Both the position numbers and the translations under genes were made by a program. A stretch of DNA of 64,000 bases from Flavobacterium dankookense (GTDB lineage: Bacteria; Bacteroidota; Bacteroidia; Flavobacteriales; Flavobacteriaceae). Below the pieces are notes generated by a model that did no database searches, was not told the DNA's origin, and saw nothing but the letters and a program-made list of their open reading frames with translations. Below, piece after piece: positions 7,315 to 16,817 of the stretch. Numbering within the stretch: position 1 is the stretch's first letter; each line of letters begins with the position of its first letter. The stretch covers positions 62,001 to 126,000 of the forward strand of contig NZ_SNXR01000017.1 in the NCBI RefSeq assembly GCF_004362665.1, written 5' to 3'.

Positions 7315-7349
7315 CATTAATCATTAATCATTAATCATTAATCATTATT
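7315..7349. repeat. CATTAAT heptamer tandem repeat
   Basis: Four exact CATTAAT copies (7315, 7322, 7329, 7336) and a degenerate fifth run up to the gcvP stop codon. Looser copies extend leftward to about 7275. Slippage would alter only the 3' untranslated region. Confidence 0.75.
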
Positions 7350-10191
7350 ACATGTATGCCTCAATTGGCGCACAGCTGCAAACTAAATTTCTATCGCCAT
7401 ACGCTTCGTCCACACGACGCACTGTTGGCCAGAATTTATTTTCCGCAATATAATCAAGCGCAAAAGCCGCTTTCTCACGAGAATAAGGATAAACCCATTC
7501 GTCTGCAGTAATCATGGCTAGTGTATGTGGTGCATTTTTTAAGATGTTGTTTACGTCGTCTTTGGTTGACTCGGCAATTTCTTTTCTGATGGCAATCATT
7601 GCATCACAAAAACGGTCGAGCTCGGCTAAATCTTCGCTTTCAGTTGGTTCAATCATCAAAGTACCTGCCACTGGAAACGATACCGTTGGCGCATGGAAAC
7701 CATAGTCCATCAATCGTTTTGCAATATCGGTTACTTTAATACCGTTGTCTTCAAAGGCGCGACAATCTAAAATCATTTCGTGGGCTGCACGTCCCATTTC
7801 TCCTGAATATAAAATCGGGTAGTGCTCTTCCAAACGAACTTTCATATAGTTAGCGTTCAGGATAGCGTGTTGGGTAGCGCTTTTTAAACCTTCGGCACCA
7901 AGCATAGTGATATAACCATAAGAAATCAAACAAACCAATGCCGAACCATAAGGTGCCGCCGATATCGCCGTGATGGCTTGCTCGCCACCTGTTGGGATAA
8001 TTGGATTGGTTGGTAAAAACGGTACTAATTTTTCGTTTACACAAATAGGTCCAACGCCTGGTCCACCACCACCGTGAGGAATAGCAAAGGTTTTGTGTAG
8101 GTTCAAGTGACAAACATCTGCACCAATAGTAGCAGGATTGGTTAATCCTACTTGCGCATTCATGTTGGCACCATCCATATAAACCAAACCACCATTGTCG
8201 TGGATGATTTGGGTAATTTCGCAAATAGCGCTTTCAAATACACCATGCGTTGATGGATAGGTAACCATCAAAGCAGATAAATTAGCAGAGTGTTCAATAG
8301 CTTTTGCTCTTAAATCTTCTACATCAATATTACCGTTTTCCATCGTTTTGGTCACGATAATTTCCATACCTGCCATCGCTGCCGAAGCTGGATTTGTTCC
8401 GTGTGCCGAAGCTGGAATTAAACATACATTACGGTGGTTGTCGCCACGCGAAAGGTGATAAGCACGAATAGCCATCAAACCAGCATATTCGCCTTGCGCA
8501 CCCGAATTAGGTTGCAAAGTAGTGCCTGCAAAACCAGTAACAACGTTCAATTGATGTTCTAACTTTTTAAGCATAATTTGATAGCCTTCCGCTTGATCGA
8601 TAGGAGCAAACGGGTGAATGCTGTTCCAGTTTGCCATTGACAACGGAAGCATTTCGGCTGCTGCATTCAATTTCATCGTACAAGAACCCAACGAAATCAT
8701 CGAGTGGTTCAACGATAAATCTTTGCGCTCTAATTTTTTGATATAACGCATCAACTGGCTTTCCGAGTGATGGTTGTTAAACACTTCATGGGTTAAGAAC
8801 GATGAGGTTCTTTCTAGTGAAGTTGGGATATTGTTTGTTGAGGATAGTTCCGTTACTTGGAAACTTTCTTTTCCTGTTGCTTCCGCAAAAATGGCAATGA
8901 TTTGATTTAAATCAGTCAAAGATGTGGTTTCGTTCAGCGAAATAGAAATAGTTTCTGCATCAGGATAGAAGAAATTCACACCGTTTTTCTCTGCAATATT
9001 TTTCACATTAGCAGCATAAGCTTTCACCGAAATGGTATCGAAAAATGCAGTGTTTACATTATATACACCTAATTTATTAAGTGCATCAGCAAGAGTTACA
9101 GCTGAAGCGTGTACTTTATTAGCAATGTATTTTAATCCTTTTGGACCGTGATATACAGCATACATTCCTGCCATAACCGCCAGTAAAACTTGTGCCGTAC
9201 AGATGTTTGATGTAGCTTTTTCACGTTTGATGTGTTGCTCACGAGTTTGAAGCGCCATGCGTAATGCACGGTTTCCGTTGGTATCAATAGTAACGCCAAT
9301 GATTCTTCCTGGCATACTTCTTTTGTATTCTTCTTTAGTTGCAAAAAAAGCAGCGTGTGGTCCGCCATATCCCATCGGAATTCCAAAACGTTGTGAAGTT
9401 CCAACGACTACATCGGCACCCATTTCGCCTGGAGGTGTTAACTTCACTAACGATAAAATATCTGCGGCAACGGCAACTTTAATTTCTGCTGCTTTTGCTT
9501 TAGCGATGAAACCAGCATAATCATGTACTTGACCATACTTGCCTGGATACTGAAGAATGGCTCCAAAAAAGTCGGCAGAAAAATCAAAACTCTCGTGGTT
9601 GCCAACTACTAATTCTACACCAATTGGCGTAGAGCGTGTTTGCAATACAGAAAGTGTTTGTGGTAATATTTCTTCGGAAACGAAAAATTTGTTTACGTTG
9701 TTTTTCTTTTGGTCGCGTGTTCTAACGTCGAATAATAACGCCATGGCTTCGGCAGCAGCTGTTCCTTCATCAAGAAGTGAAGCATTTGCGATTTCCATTC
9801 CAGATAATTCGATAACCGTTGTTTGATAATTTAGAATAGCTTCTAAACGACCTTGTGCAATCTCGGCTTGATAAGGTGTATAAGCAGTGTACCAACCTGG
9901 GTTTTCAAAAATATTTCGTTGAATAACCGCAGGAACTATGGCTGGATGATAGCCCAAACCGATATACGATTTGAATACTTTATTCTTGTTTCCTAATTCT
10001 TGAATGTGAGTTAGGTATTCATATTCCGTCATTGGAGCGTCTAAGTCTAGGTCTTTTTTTAGACGGATGTTGTCTGGCACCGTTTCATAAATTAACTGGT
10101 CAAAACTTTCTACTCCGATGGTTTTAAACATTTGTTCTAGGTCGTTCTCACGTGGACCTATGTGGCGTAATGCAAAAGCGTCTGTTTTCAT
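7348..10191 (-). CDS. gcvP: Glycine dehydrogenase (decarboxylating), P-protein
   Basis: The PLP-dependent P-protein of the glycine cleavage system decarboxylates glycine and passes the aminomethyl group to the lipoyl arm of GcvH. The 947 residues match the single-chain (alpha-beta fused) form. The N-terminus [16 protein letters not shown] and the PLP-lysine motif [18 protein letters not shown] (about residue 695) are canonical. So are [15 protein letters not shown] and the C-terminal [17 protein letters not shown]. It is monocistronic; gcvH and gcvT are not nearby, which is common in Bacteroidetes. A -7 box (TACTTTTG) lies about 75 bases upstream. No glycine riboswitch was seen in the leader. 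Confidence 0.97.
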   Translation of the reverse strand: MKTDAFALRHIGPRENDLEQMFKTIGVESFDQLIYETVPDNIRLKKDLDLDAPMTEYEYLTHIQELGNKNKVFKSYIGLGYHPAIVPAVIQRNIFENPGWYTAYTPYQAEIAQGRLEAILNYQTTVIELSGMEIANASLLDEGTAAAEAMALLFDVRTRDQKKNNVNKFFVSEEILPQTLSVLQTRSTPIGVELVVGNHESFDFSADFFGAILQYPGKYGQVHDYAGFIAKAKAAEIKVAVAADILSLVKLTPPGEMGADVVVGTSQRFGIPMGYGGPHAAFFATKEEYKRSMPGRIIGVTIDTNGNRALRMALQTREQHIKREKATSNICTAQVLLAVMAGMYAVYHGPKGLKYIANKVHASAVTLADALNKLGVYNVNTAFFDTISVKAYAANVKNIAEKNGVNFFYPDAETISISLNETTSLTDLNQIIAIFAEATGKESFQVTELSSTNNIPTSLERTSSFLTHEVFNNHHSESQLMRYIKKLERKDLSLNHSMISLGSCTMKLNAAAEMLPLSMANWNSIHPFAPIDQAEGYQIMLKKLEHQLNVVTGFAGTTLQPNSGAQGEYAGLMAIRAYHLSRGDNHRNVCLIPASAHGTNPASAAMAGMEIIVTKTMENGNIDVEDLRAKAIEHSANLSALMVTYPSTHGVFESAICEITQIIHDNGGLVYMDGANMNAQVGLTNPATIGADVCHLNLHKTFAIPHGGGGPGVGPICVNEKLVPFLPTNPIIPTGGEQAITAISAAPYGSALVCLISYGYITMLGAEGLKSATQHAILNANYMKVRLEEHYPILYSGEMGRAAHEMILDCRAFEDNGIKVTDIAKRLMDYGFHAPTVSFPVAGTLMIEPTESEDLAELDRFCDAMIAIRKEIAESTKDDVNNILKNAPHTLAMITADEWVYPYSREKAAFALDYIAENKFWPTVRRVDEAYGDRNLVCSCAPIEAYM

Positions 10192-10506
10192 TAAAATGGA
10201 TGTTCTAAAAGTGGGTTTAGTTGTGCTTGTTCCGTTGTTGAACGGTATTGTTTTTTACGCCAACAAAAGTAATTATTAAAGTTCTAATTATTGGCTAAAC
10301 AAAGTCTAATATTTTGCTATTATTTATCAACTAAAGAGGTTGTTTATCAACAAAAAACATAAAATTCTTTCATTCTTTTATCGATAAAATTTGTTCCATT
10401 AGGTTATTTATCGAGATAAAAAGCGATACAACGATTTTAAGCCGTTTTATCAAAAGGTTACTAAAAAGTTATATAATTTCGGTTTGAATTTAATATTAAG
10501 TCAAAG
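10192..10506. other. Intergenic region between divergent gcvP and the CotH gene
   Basis: This 315-base gap holds the gcvP leader and -7 box on the left. On the right it has a perfect 14-bp palindrome TTTTATCGATAAAA (10376-10389) and two TTATCAAC elements (10324-10331, 10344-10351). A weak promoter-like TAATTTCG lies near 10472 before the CotH gene. No coding potential was seen. Confidence 0.6.
10264..10271 (-). promoter_or_regulatory. -7 box of gcvP
   Basis: On the minus strand TACTTTTG (10271-10264) matches TAnnTTTG, giving a leader of roughly 68 bases before the gcvP ATG. No TTG sits at the right distance upstream. Confidence 0.5.
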
Positions 10507-13500
10507 ATGAAAAAAATTACTTTATTGTTTTTACTATTGTTTTTTGGGTTCCAAGTGAGTGCACAAGGCATAGTTATAAACGAAATAATAACTTCTAATG
10601 CCGCAGTAATTACTGATGATGATGGAAGTTATGAAGATTGGGTAGAATTGTATAATACATCAGCTAGCCCAATAAATTTGGCGGGTTATGGATTGACCGA
10701 TTTAGCTTCAAATCCTTACCTATGGGTTTTTCCAGAATATTGGATGGAACCTGGAGAGCATTTATTAATTTGGTGTTCAGACAAGAACAGAACCGATATT
10801 AATTTTCCATTACACACTAATTTTAAAATCAGTTCGGGTGGAGAATCAATTACTTTAACGGATAGTAATGGTGTTATTGTTGATAGTTATCCAGCAGTGA
10901 TTATTCCACAAAATTACACTTATGGAAGACAAACGGATGGTTCGCCAACCTTTGTCATTTTTCCAGAACCAACTCCTGGCGAAAGCAATACTACTGAAGG
11001 ATTTTCAGAAGTGTTATCGGCGCCAACTTTTTCTGTTTCTGGTGGATTTTTTTCAGAAAGTTTTACTCTAACAATTAGTCATCCTGATCCAACTGTTACA
11101 ATTGTTTATACTACTGATGGTTCAGATCCAAGTATTGATAACCTTAATGGAACAACCTATCAATATAAAAATCAATATCCAATTGGTCTTGGAGAACTAC
11201 CTATTGATGAGTTTTCTACTAATAGTTTTAAATCCTTTCAATATACAGCACCATTGACCATAGAAGATAGAACGAGTCAACCCAATGATATTTCTACTAT
11301 ATCATCTACTTTTGATTTTGATCCTTCTTACTACATTCCTGATTATTCAATCTTTAAGGCTACAGTTGTTCGTGCTAGAGTATTTAAAGCGGGTGCATTA
11401 GAAAGTAAAATTGTAACGCAAACTTACATCGTTTCTCCAGAAGGAAACCAGAAATTTAGTATTCCGGTAGTATCAATCAGTGTGGATGAAAATAAATTTT
11501 TTGACTACAACGATGGAATTTATGTAGCAGGTGTTGATTTTGATAATTGGAGAGTAGCTAATCCAGACATTGGTGCCTTGTATTATTCAGAGTCAAACTA
11601 TGACCGCTCAGGCGATGCTACAGAGCAAGTGGGACATTTTAATTATTTTGTAAACGGAAACGAAGTTTTAAATCAACAAGTAGGAATCAGAATAAACGGC
11701 GGTGGTTCTCGTGCGTGGCAAAATAAGTCATTACGATTATATGCAAGACCTGAACTGGGTGCGGCTACATTTAATTATCCAATTTTTTCGGGTGAAAACT
11801 ATAATAGTTATAAACGATTAGTGTTGAGAAATTCTGGGAATGATTTTTTTAATACCTATTATAAAGATGCATTTACTCATGAATTAATTGAGAAAACAGG
11901 TCTAGATAATCAGGCATATCAGCCATCGGTTGTATTGTTAAATGGCGAATATTGGGGAATGTTAAACATAAGAGAAAGACTAGATAGGCATTACTTTGAG
12001 AGAAAATATGGGATTGTCGAACAAGATATAGAAATTCTTACAGATGCATATCAAGTGGATGAAGGAAGTGACACTCATTTTCAAGCGATGTATTCTTATT
12101 TAGAAAATAATTCTCTGGTAAATGCTTCGAATTATGATTACATAAAAACACAACTAGATGCCGATAATTTTAGAGATTATTTTATCACAAATATTTTTAT
12201 TCAAAATACAGATTGGCCAGGATGGAACACACTTTTTTGGAGAAAGAACACAACATTTAATCCTCAAGCACCCTACGGAAATGACGGAAGATGGAGAACA
12301 GCTATAAAAGATACTGATGCTGGATTTAGTTTAATGCTTGATATCAACGATCACAATACCTTAGAGTTTGCAACGGCTGTTGGCGGAACAGAGTGGCCAA
12401 ATCCTGAATGGTCAACTTTAATATTAAGACGATTATTAGAAAATAACGAGTTTAAACTTAGTTTTATAAACCGTTTTGCAGATATGATGAATACTTTTTT
12501 TCTGCCAGAACGTGTTATAGGTCTTTCCAATCAATTTGCGTCTGTAATTGAACCCGAAATTCAAGAACAAATCAACCGTTGGTCAGCACCTTCAAGTTAC
12601 ACTTGGTGGCAACAAAGTCAAGACGTAATAGAAAATTTTGCAACTGTCAGACCAAATATTCAAAGAGAACACATAAGAACAAAATTTGGTATTAGTGGCG
12701 ACATCAACGCTACTTTAAATGTAAGCGATGCTACTCATGGTTTTGTAAAAATCAATACTGTCGAAATCAATTCATCAACTCCAGGTGTAGCAGCCAATCC
12801 ATATCCTTGGACAGGAATTTATTTCCAAAACATTCCAGTTACTTTAAAAGCAGTTGCGCTACCTGGATTTGTATTCAGTCATTGGAGTGGCGATTCTAAC
12901 AGTACAGAAGCAGAAATCACTATCACTACAACTTCAAATTTTAGTGTAACGGCTAACTTTGTTCCAGATACTCTAGTTGAGGTAGAAGTGCCAATTTATT
13001 TCTGGATTTTTGATAGTACGGTAACAAATGATACACCATTAACAACATTAAATTCAAGATTTGAAGTTCCAGCCGAAGGTGTTTTACAGTATGAGTCGTG
13101 TTTGATTGGTTATCCTTTTGATGCTACTAGTCCAAATTGGAGAAAAGCATCTATGGAAAGAAGAAATAGCCCAACGGATATCAACTATATCCCAGAAGCG
13201 AATAGCAATATTCCTTTTGCAACATCAAATATGAGAGGTTTACAAATCAAACAACCTTTCCAAAATGGAACAAATGAAAACGCTATGATTTTTAATGTTT
13301 CAACTGCTGGTTACAAAGATATTAAGTTTGCTTTTGCAGCTAAAAATGAATTGGCTGCCGATGCTATCACCGTTGAATATTCAACAGTATCAGGAACACC
13401 AAGTTGGACATCGGCTGGTTTAGCACAAACATCCTATCCGTTAACTGCGGCTTACCAATTATTCAATGTTGATTTGTCTACTATCGTTGAAGCTGTAAAT

Positions 13501-13854
13501 AATGCTGATTTCAAAGTAAGACTACGTTTTACAGGTGCAAACATGACAGAAGATTTAGGAAACAGAGTTACATTTAATAATATAAGTGTTAAAGGAGTTT
13601 CATTAAACTTAAGTGTAAATGAAAACACAAAACTTAATTTCAAAGTTTTCCCAAATCCAGTGGCAGATATTTTAAATATTGTTCATCAATATGATTCAGT
13701 AGATTATAAATTATTTTCTATTGACGGAAAGTTGATACAAGCAGGTTTATTAATAAATCCTGAAATTAATGTGAATGGATTGCAACCAGGTATTTATATG
13801 GTTCAGTTTACAACTGATGGAAAGTCAGAAGTTAAGAAATTTATAAAAAAGTAA
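10507..13854 (+). CDS. Large T9SS protein: lamin-tail, chitobiase-like, CotH and InlB-like repeat domains
   Basis: The 1115-residue protein starts with a signal peptide (1-19, ending QVSA). A lamin-tail domain follows at about 22-150 (IVINEIITSNAAVITDDDGS ... DWVELYNT). A chitobiase C-terminal-like module is at about 185-215 (VTIVYTTDGSDPS). A CotH kinase-like domain spans about 320-690 (GIRINGGGSRAWQNKSLRLY; NIRERLDRHYFERKYG; AIKDTDAGFSLM). An InlB/BACON-like module is at about 770-820 (FVFSHWSGDSNSTEAEITIT). The type A Por domain closes it at 1045-1115. CotH proteins are atypical protein kinases in spores; in secreted bacteroidetal proteins the activity is unproven. It is a stand-alone gene ended by a very long hairpin. 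Confidence 0.85.
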   Translation: MKKITLLFLLLFFGFQVSAQGIVINEIITSNAAVITDDDGSYEDWVELYNTSASPINLAGYGLTDLASNPYLWVFPEYWMEPGEHLLIWCSDKNRTDINFPLHTNFKISSGGESITLTDSNGVIVDSYPAVIIPQNYTYGRQTDGSPTFVIFPEPTPGESNTTEGFSEVLSAPTFSVSGGFFSESFTLTISHPDPTVTIVYTTDGSDPSIDNLNGTTYQYKNQYPIGLGELPIDEFSTNSFKSFQYTAPLTIEDRTSQPNDISTISSTFDFDPSYYIPDYSIFKATVVRARVFKAGALESKIVTQTYIVSPEGNQKFSIPVVSISVDENKFFDYNDGIYVAGVDFDNWRVANPDIGALYYSESNYDRSGDATEQVGHFNYFVNGNEVLNQQVGIRINGGGSRAWQNKSLRLYARPELGAATFNYPIFSGENYNSYKRLVLRNSGNDFFNTYYKDAFTHELIEKTGLDNQAYQPSVVLLNGEYWGMLNIRERLDRHYFERKYGIVEQDIEILTDAYQVDEGSDTHFQAMYSYLENNSLVNASNYDYIKTQLDADNFRDYFITNIFIQNTDWPGWNTLFWRKNTTFNPQAPYGNDGRWRTAIKDTDAGFSLMLDINDHNTLEFATAVGGTEWPNPEWSTLILRRLLENNEFKLSFINRFADMMNTFFLPERVIGLSNQFASVIEPEIQEQINRWSAPSSYTWWQQSQDVIENFATVRPNIQREHIRTKFGISGDINATLNVSDATHGFVKINTVEINSSTPGVAANPYPWTGIYFQNIPVTLKAVALPGFVFSHWSGDSNSTEAEITITTTSNFSVTANFVPDTLVEVEVPIYFWIFDSTVTNDTPLTTLNSRFEVPAEGVLQYESCLIGYPFDATSPNWRKASMERRNSPTDINYIPEANSNIPFATSNMRGLQIKQPFQNGTNENAMIFNVSTAGYKDIKFAFAAKNELAADAITVEYSTVSGTPSWTSAGLAQTSYPLTAAYQLFNVDLSTIVEAVNNADFKVRLRFTGANMTEDLGNRVTFNNISVKGVSLNLSVNENTKLNFKVFPNPVADILNIVHQYDSVDYKLFSIDGKLIQAGLLINPEINVNGLQPGIYMVQFTTDGKSEVKKFIKK

Positions 13855-13884
13855 TTTTTAATTAGATAAAAGTTATTCTTTAGT

Positions 13885-13950
13885 CAACACTCAAAGGAAT
13901 AGATGAAAATTAAAACTAATTTTGTCTATTCCTTTGAGTGTTGTTTTTTT
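13885..13950 (+). terminator. Very long hairpin terminator
   Basis: CAACACTCAAAGGAATAG (13885-13902) pairs perfectly with CTATTCCTTTGAGTGTTG (13926-13943), 18 bp. Inner bases AAAATTA/TAATTTT extend the stem, and seven T follow (13944-13950). The stem is far longer than a normal terminator needs. Confidence 0.85.
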
Positions 13951-13964
13951 ACCTATTATATTGA

Positions 13965-14783
13965 TTGAAAACATTTAAAAAAATAGTTGATTTTTATATT
14001 AATAGCAGCATTCATGTCGCGTTATCTGTTTATGCGTTAACACGATTAACAGGTTGTTTGTTTGAAATTGAATTAATAGAAAACGTTTCTTCGTTTGCCT
14101 TTTTTGGAACAATCGTAGGATATAATTTTGTCAAATATGATGCTTTAGCTCGAAGTCAAAAACTCGAAATGCGCTTGGAATTGAAAGCGATTGCTGTTTT
14201 GAGTTTCTTCTCTTTATTGATGGCAGTGTATTGTTTTTTTTGGCTCGAACGGAATACACAATTCATTGCATCAGTGTTTTTGGGTATCACCTTGTTGTAC
14301 ACATTACCTTTTTTCCCAAATCGAAAAAATGCCCGAAATTGGGCTGGAATAAAAATTTACATTGTGGCTTTATGTTGGGTTGGCGTGACACTTTTTTTGC
14401 CGATAATCAATTCTAATTTACCTTTTACCCATTATGTTTTTTTGGTAGCAGCACAACGATTTATCTTAATTTTTGTACTGATTTTAATTTTCGAAATTAT
14501 CGATTTAAGATTGGATGATCCACATTTAAAAACCGTTCCGCAACAAATTGGTGTAACCAAAACCAAACGAGTAGGAGTTGTATTGATGGTTTTGTTTGTG
14601 TTGTTAGAATTTTTATCGACTGATTTTAGAATGGATTTTTTTGCTTTGAAATTGGCTTTGGCACTAACTACGATTTTGTTTTTGTTGTTTTCAAATGAAA
14701 ATAGGTCACGATATTATGCTTCTTTTTGGGTAGAAAGTATTCCGATTTTTTGGTGGTTATTTTTGGTGGTTTTAAATTATTAA
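13965..14783 (+). CDS. UbiA-like polytopic membrane protein
   Basis: About eight hydrophobic segments span 272 residues. Two acidic patches sit where UbiA prenyltransferases have theirs: NFVKYD (54-59, in place of NDxxDxxxD) and DLRLD within IIDLRLDDPHLKTVPQQIG (180-184, a full DxxxD followed by the usual T-x-P-x-x-G). UbiA enzymes move prenyl groups onto aromatic acceptors in the membrane. The first motif is degenerate, so the protein may be a divergent or inactive member. The start is TTG: an in-frame TGA ends immediately before it, and no ATG occurs in the next 65 codons. It converges on the next gene with essentially no gap. Confidence 0.6.
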   Translation: MKTFKKIVDFYINSSIHVALSVYALTRLTGCLFEIELIENVSSFAFFGTIVGYNFVKYDALARSQKLEMRLELKAIAVLSFFSLLMAVYCFFWLERNTQFIASVFLGITLLYTLPFFPNRKNARNWAGIKIYIVALCWVGVTLFLPIINSNLPFTHYVFLVAAQRFILIFVLILIFEIIDLRLDDPHLKTVPQQIGVTKTKRVGVVLMVLFVLLEFLSTDFRMDFFALKLALALTTILFLLFSNENRSRYYASFWVESIPIFWWLFLVVLNY

Positions 14784-15292
14784 ATTTCTAGTTCAAAATA
14801 GTTGTCATACTTTGACATTATTCTATAGATGTTTTTCCAGCAATAAGTAAAACCTTCATCTTTTTCAAATTCACTAAAAATTCCAAAATGAACTTCATCA
14901 ATTCCTATAGATTTTAGTTGACCAAAGAAATTTTTTAATAAATCTATTTCTAAAAGTTCATTTCGACTTTTTAATTCTGATAAATGAAAATAATCAAGTG
15001 GGATATCAAACTTTATTTCAATAAAATCTGTGTGGATAAAGAGTACTATTTCATCCAATTGTAGATGAAATCTCTTTTCAGGAATCAAAGTTGATTTTAC
15101 TGATACTAATCTTGCTTCTCCAGTTCCAATTGCATTATAAATTCTCTTCTTGAAAAACACTTTATCATCTATTTCAATTGACAATTTCATTTGTTTTGAT
15201 AGAAACTGACCCAAATTTTCAATATCTGACAAATCTAGTTCGTGCTTACAAACTATAAGTGGATGTTGATAGGTGTCCTCAAATTTATTCAT
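14780..15292 (-). CDS. Hypothetical protein, last gene of a three-gene operon
   Basis: I do not recognise this 170-residue soluble protein. It has no signal or membrane segment and alternates predicted strands and helices (EIVLFIHTDFIEIKFDIPLDYF; LLEIDLLKNFFGQLKSIGID). Its ATG overlaps the 3' end of the preceding gene by 8 bases, which implies translational coupling. Its own stop overlaps the 3' end of the convergent UbiA-like gene. Function is not assignable. Confidence 0.55.
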   Translation of the reverse strand: MNKFEDTYQHPLIVCKHELDLSDIENLGQFLSKQMKLSIEIDDKVFFKKRIYNAIGTGEARLVSVKSTLIPEKRFHLQLDEIVLFIHTDFIEIKFDIPLDYFHLSELKSRNELLEIDLLKNFFGQLKSIGIDEVHFGIFSEFEKDEGFTYCWKNIYRIMSKYDNYFELEI

Positions 15293-15863
15293 TTTGAATT
15301 GGTGTCCAGTTTAATTTTTCTTCAATCAATTTTCTAAAATGGGTTTGTATTTGAGGTGGAGTTCTACGAATATATTCTTCTGCTAAAGCACTTGTGTTGC
15401 CTTTTAATTCTTTTAGATATTCAATTCTATTATTAGGTTGAATTACACGAATAATTTTGCCTTTTTCATTTTTTACTTCCCAATTTTCACCCAAATTTGT
15501 CCAAATTACAGCATCAATATCTTTATGTTTTATCCAATCTAATATATTTTGTTTGAAAATAACATCATGCGAAAATTTATCTTTTGTTTTATCATAACTT
15601 CCAATACTACTTCTTCCTGAACCTTCTCTTACAGCTAAATTTAAAACAGCTTCTTCTACACTTTGATGATTTGATAAAGCATATAAAACAGGAACTTTTG
15701 CACCGTTTTCCGTAATAACTAAAGTTAGTCTTCCATCTTTTGAGATTCTTGAAAATTCAATTGGTAAAGTCGGACCATCTTTTTGCCATCCAAATACTTT
15801 GTCAAACTCTAATTCTTTGGGTTGCCAAATTAATGAACCCCAACCAAGGATTACTATTTTTAT
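15285..15863 (-). CDS. Conserved GWGSLIW-family protein lacking a canonical start codon
   Basis: A frame of about 192 codons is open from just after an in-frame TAA (15881-15879) to the stop at 15285. Translated from an ATA at 15863-15861 it begins (M)KIVILGWGSLIWQPKE and continues with DGPTLPIEFSRISKDGRLTL and LNLAVREGSGRSSIGSY. This resembles a widespread family of uncharacterised proteins whose GSL-type N-terminus recalls gamma-glutamylcyclotransferase folds. No ATG, GTG or TTG occurs in frame until a TTG at 15494, so about 120 conserved-looking codons precede any usual start. The ATA is where the ATG should be. It may be a start-lost pseudogene, an AUA/AUU-initiated gene, or a sequencing error. 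It starts 9 bases after the upstream stop and overlaps the next gene. Confidence 0.55.
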   Translation of the reverse strand: MKIVILGWGSLIWQPKELEFDKVFGWQKDGPTLPIEFSRISKDGRLTLVITENGAKVPVLYALSNHQSVEEAVLNLAVREGSGRSSIGSYDKTKDKFSHDVIFKQNILDWIKHKDIDAVIWTNLGENWEVKNEKGKIIRVIQPNNRIEYLKELKGNTSALAEEYIRRTPPQIQTHFRKLIEEKLNWTPIQNE

Positions 15864-15871
15864 AATATTAT

Positions 15872-16786
15872 TTATTGATTATCCCAAAATTCTGGATCTT
15901 GTTGGTCGAAATCAAGATTTTCATCATAATAGTCTTCCTCTACATTATTCCTCAAGCAATAATCTTCATCTATGCGATTTTCTATATAAAAATCATGTGA
16001 TGATTTTAAATATTCATGCAAAGTAGGATTGAAAAATTGTAAATTTTCCTTTAAAAATAAAATAAAATTATTTAAATTTTTTATTGATTTAATATTGAAA
16101 AGTCCGTCTTTTTTGTAAATACTTTTTAGTACTAATTTATATTTTAATTTGAATTCTTGTGAAATATTTTCTCTGCAAAAAATATCAATTAATGAATTTT
16201 TTTCAGGAAATATAGGGCTAGCTAGTTTTAAATCACTTTCTTTATAAATCCTGTGAAAATCTTCTAAACAACACAAACTAAATGGATTTATCATAAAAGA
16301 TGAGTAAAACATTTCAATTCTTTTTTCTTTATTCAGCTTTCCTAATGAGTATTTCACACAACTAAGCTCCAATTGATCATTAGATAATTCCAAATGCTTC
16401 AGACTTTCATTATTTTTGTTTTGCTTGAATAAAATTTGAGATATTAAGTAATTTCCAAATTCATCATTAATTATTTCAAGATACTTTTTTATTGAATCTA
16501 ATGATTCTTCAAGTGTGTCAATATTTTGACTTAAAACGAAAGATTTACAAAATAGATATTCATGATTATTTGTAGATTGATTTTTAAAAATTTCAATCAT
16601 ATGATTATTTTTTCTAATCCAAATTTCTAAAAAACAATAACAAGTAGTGTGTCTTATACTATCTTTTAAATATTCATAGCCTATTTCAAATTTGTTTTGA
16701 AGCATAAAATCGAAAGATTGTCTTAATAAATCTTTTCCTTTTTCTTCTTTGTTTTCTATTTTTAAAGAATTATTAACTATAATCAT
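15872..16786 (-). CDS. Hypothetical helical-repeat protein, first gene of the operon
   Basis: The 304-residue protein is rich in Asn, Lys, Leu and Phe and is almost wholly helical. Its regular two-helix periodicity (about residues 15-200) suggests TPR/SEL1-like repeats, for example RQSFDFMLQNKFEIGYEYLK and YLISQILFKQNKNNESLKHL. The C-terminus is strongly acidic with many Asp and Glu (EEDYYDENLDFDQQDPEFWD). No signal peptide. It leads two further unknown genes on the minus strand with a 9-base gap and then an overlap. A function cannot be given; a protein-interaction scaffold is the likeliest class. Confidence 0.5.
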   Translation of the reverse strand: MIIVNNSLKIENKEEKGKDLLRQSFDFMLQNKFEIGYEYLKDSIRHTTCYCFLEIWIRKNNHMIEIFKNQSTNNHEYLFCKSFVLSQNIDTLEESLDSIKKYLEIINDEFGNYLISQILFKQNKNNESLKHLELSNDQLELSCVKYSLGKLNKEKRIEMFYSSFMINPFSLCCLEDFHRIYKESDLKLASPIFPEKNSLIDIFCRENISQEFKLKYKLVLKSIYKKDGLFNIKSIKNLNNFILFLKENLQFFNPTLHEYLKSSHDFYIENRIDEDYCLRNNVEEDYYDENLDFDQQDPEFWDNQ

Positions 16787-16817
16787 TTTTTTATTTTCAT
16801 TTTTTCATAAATATTAA

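Noticed and set aside
7236-7347. Glycine riboswitch linked to gcvP
   Set aside because: The hairpin and heptamers are downstream of gcvP. The actual leader (10192-10265) is short and shows no riboswitch fold.
10324-10352. Two TTATCAAC(A) words resembling DnaA boxes
   Set aside because: They differ from TTATCCACA at a key position. There is no dnaA, dnaN or AT-rich unwinding module nearby, so an origin is not supported.
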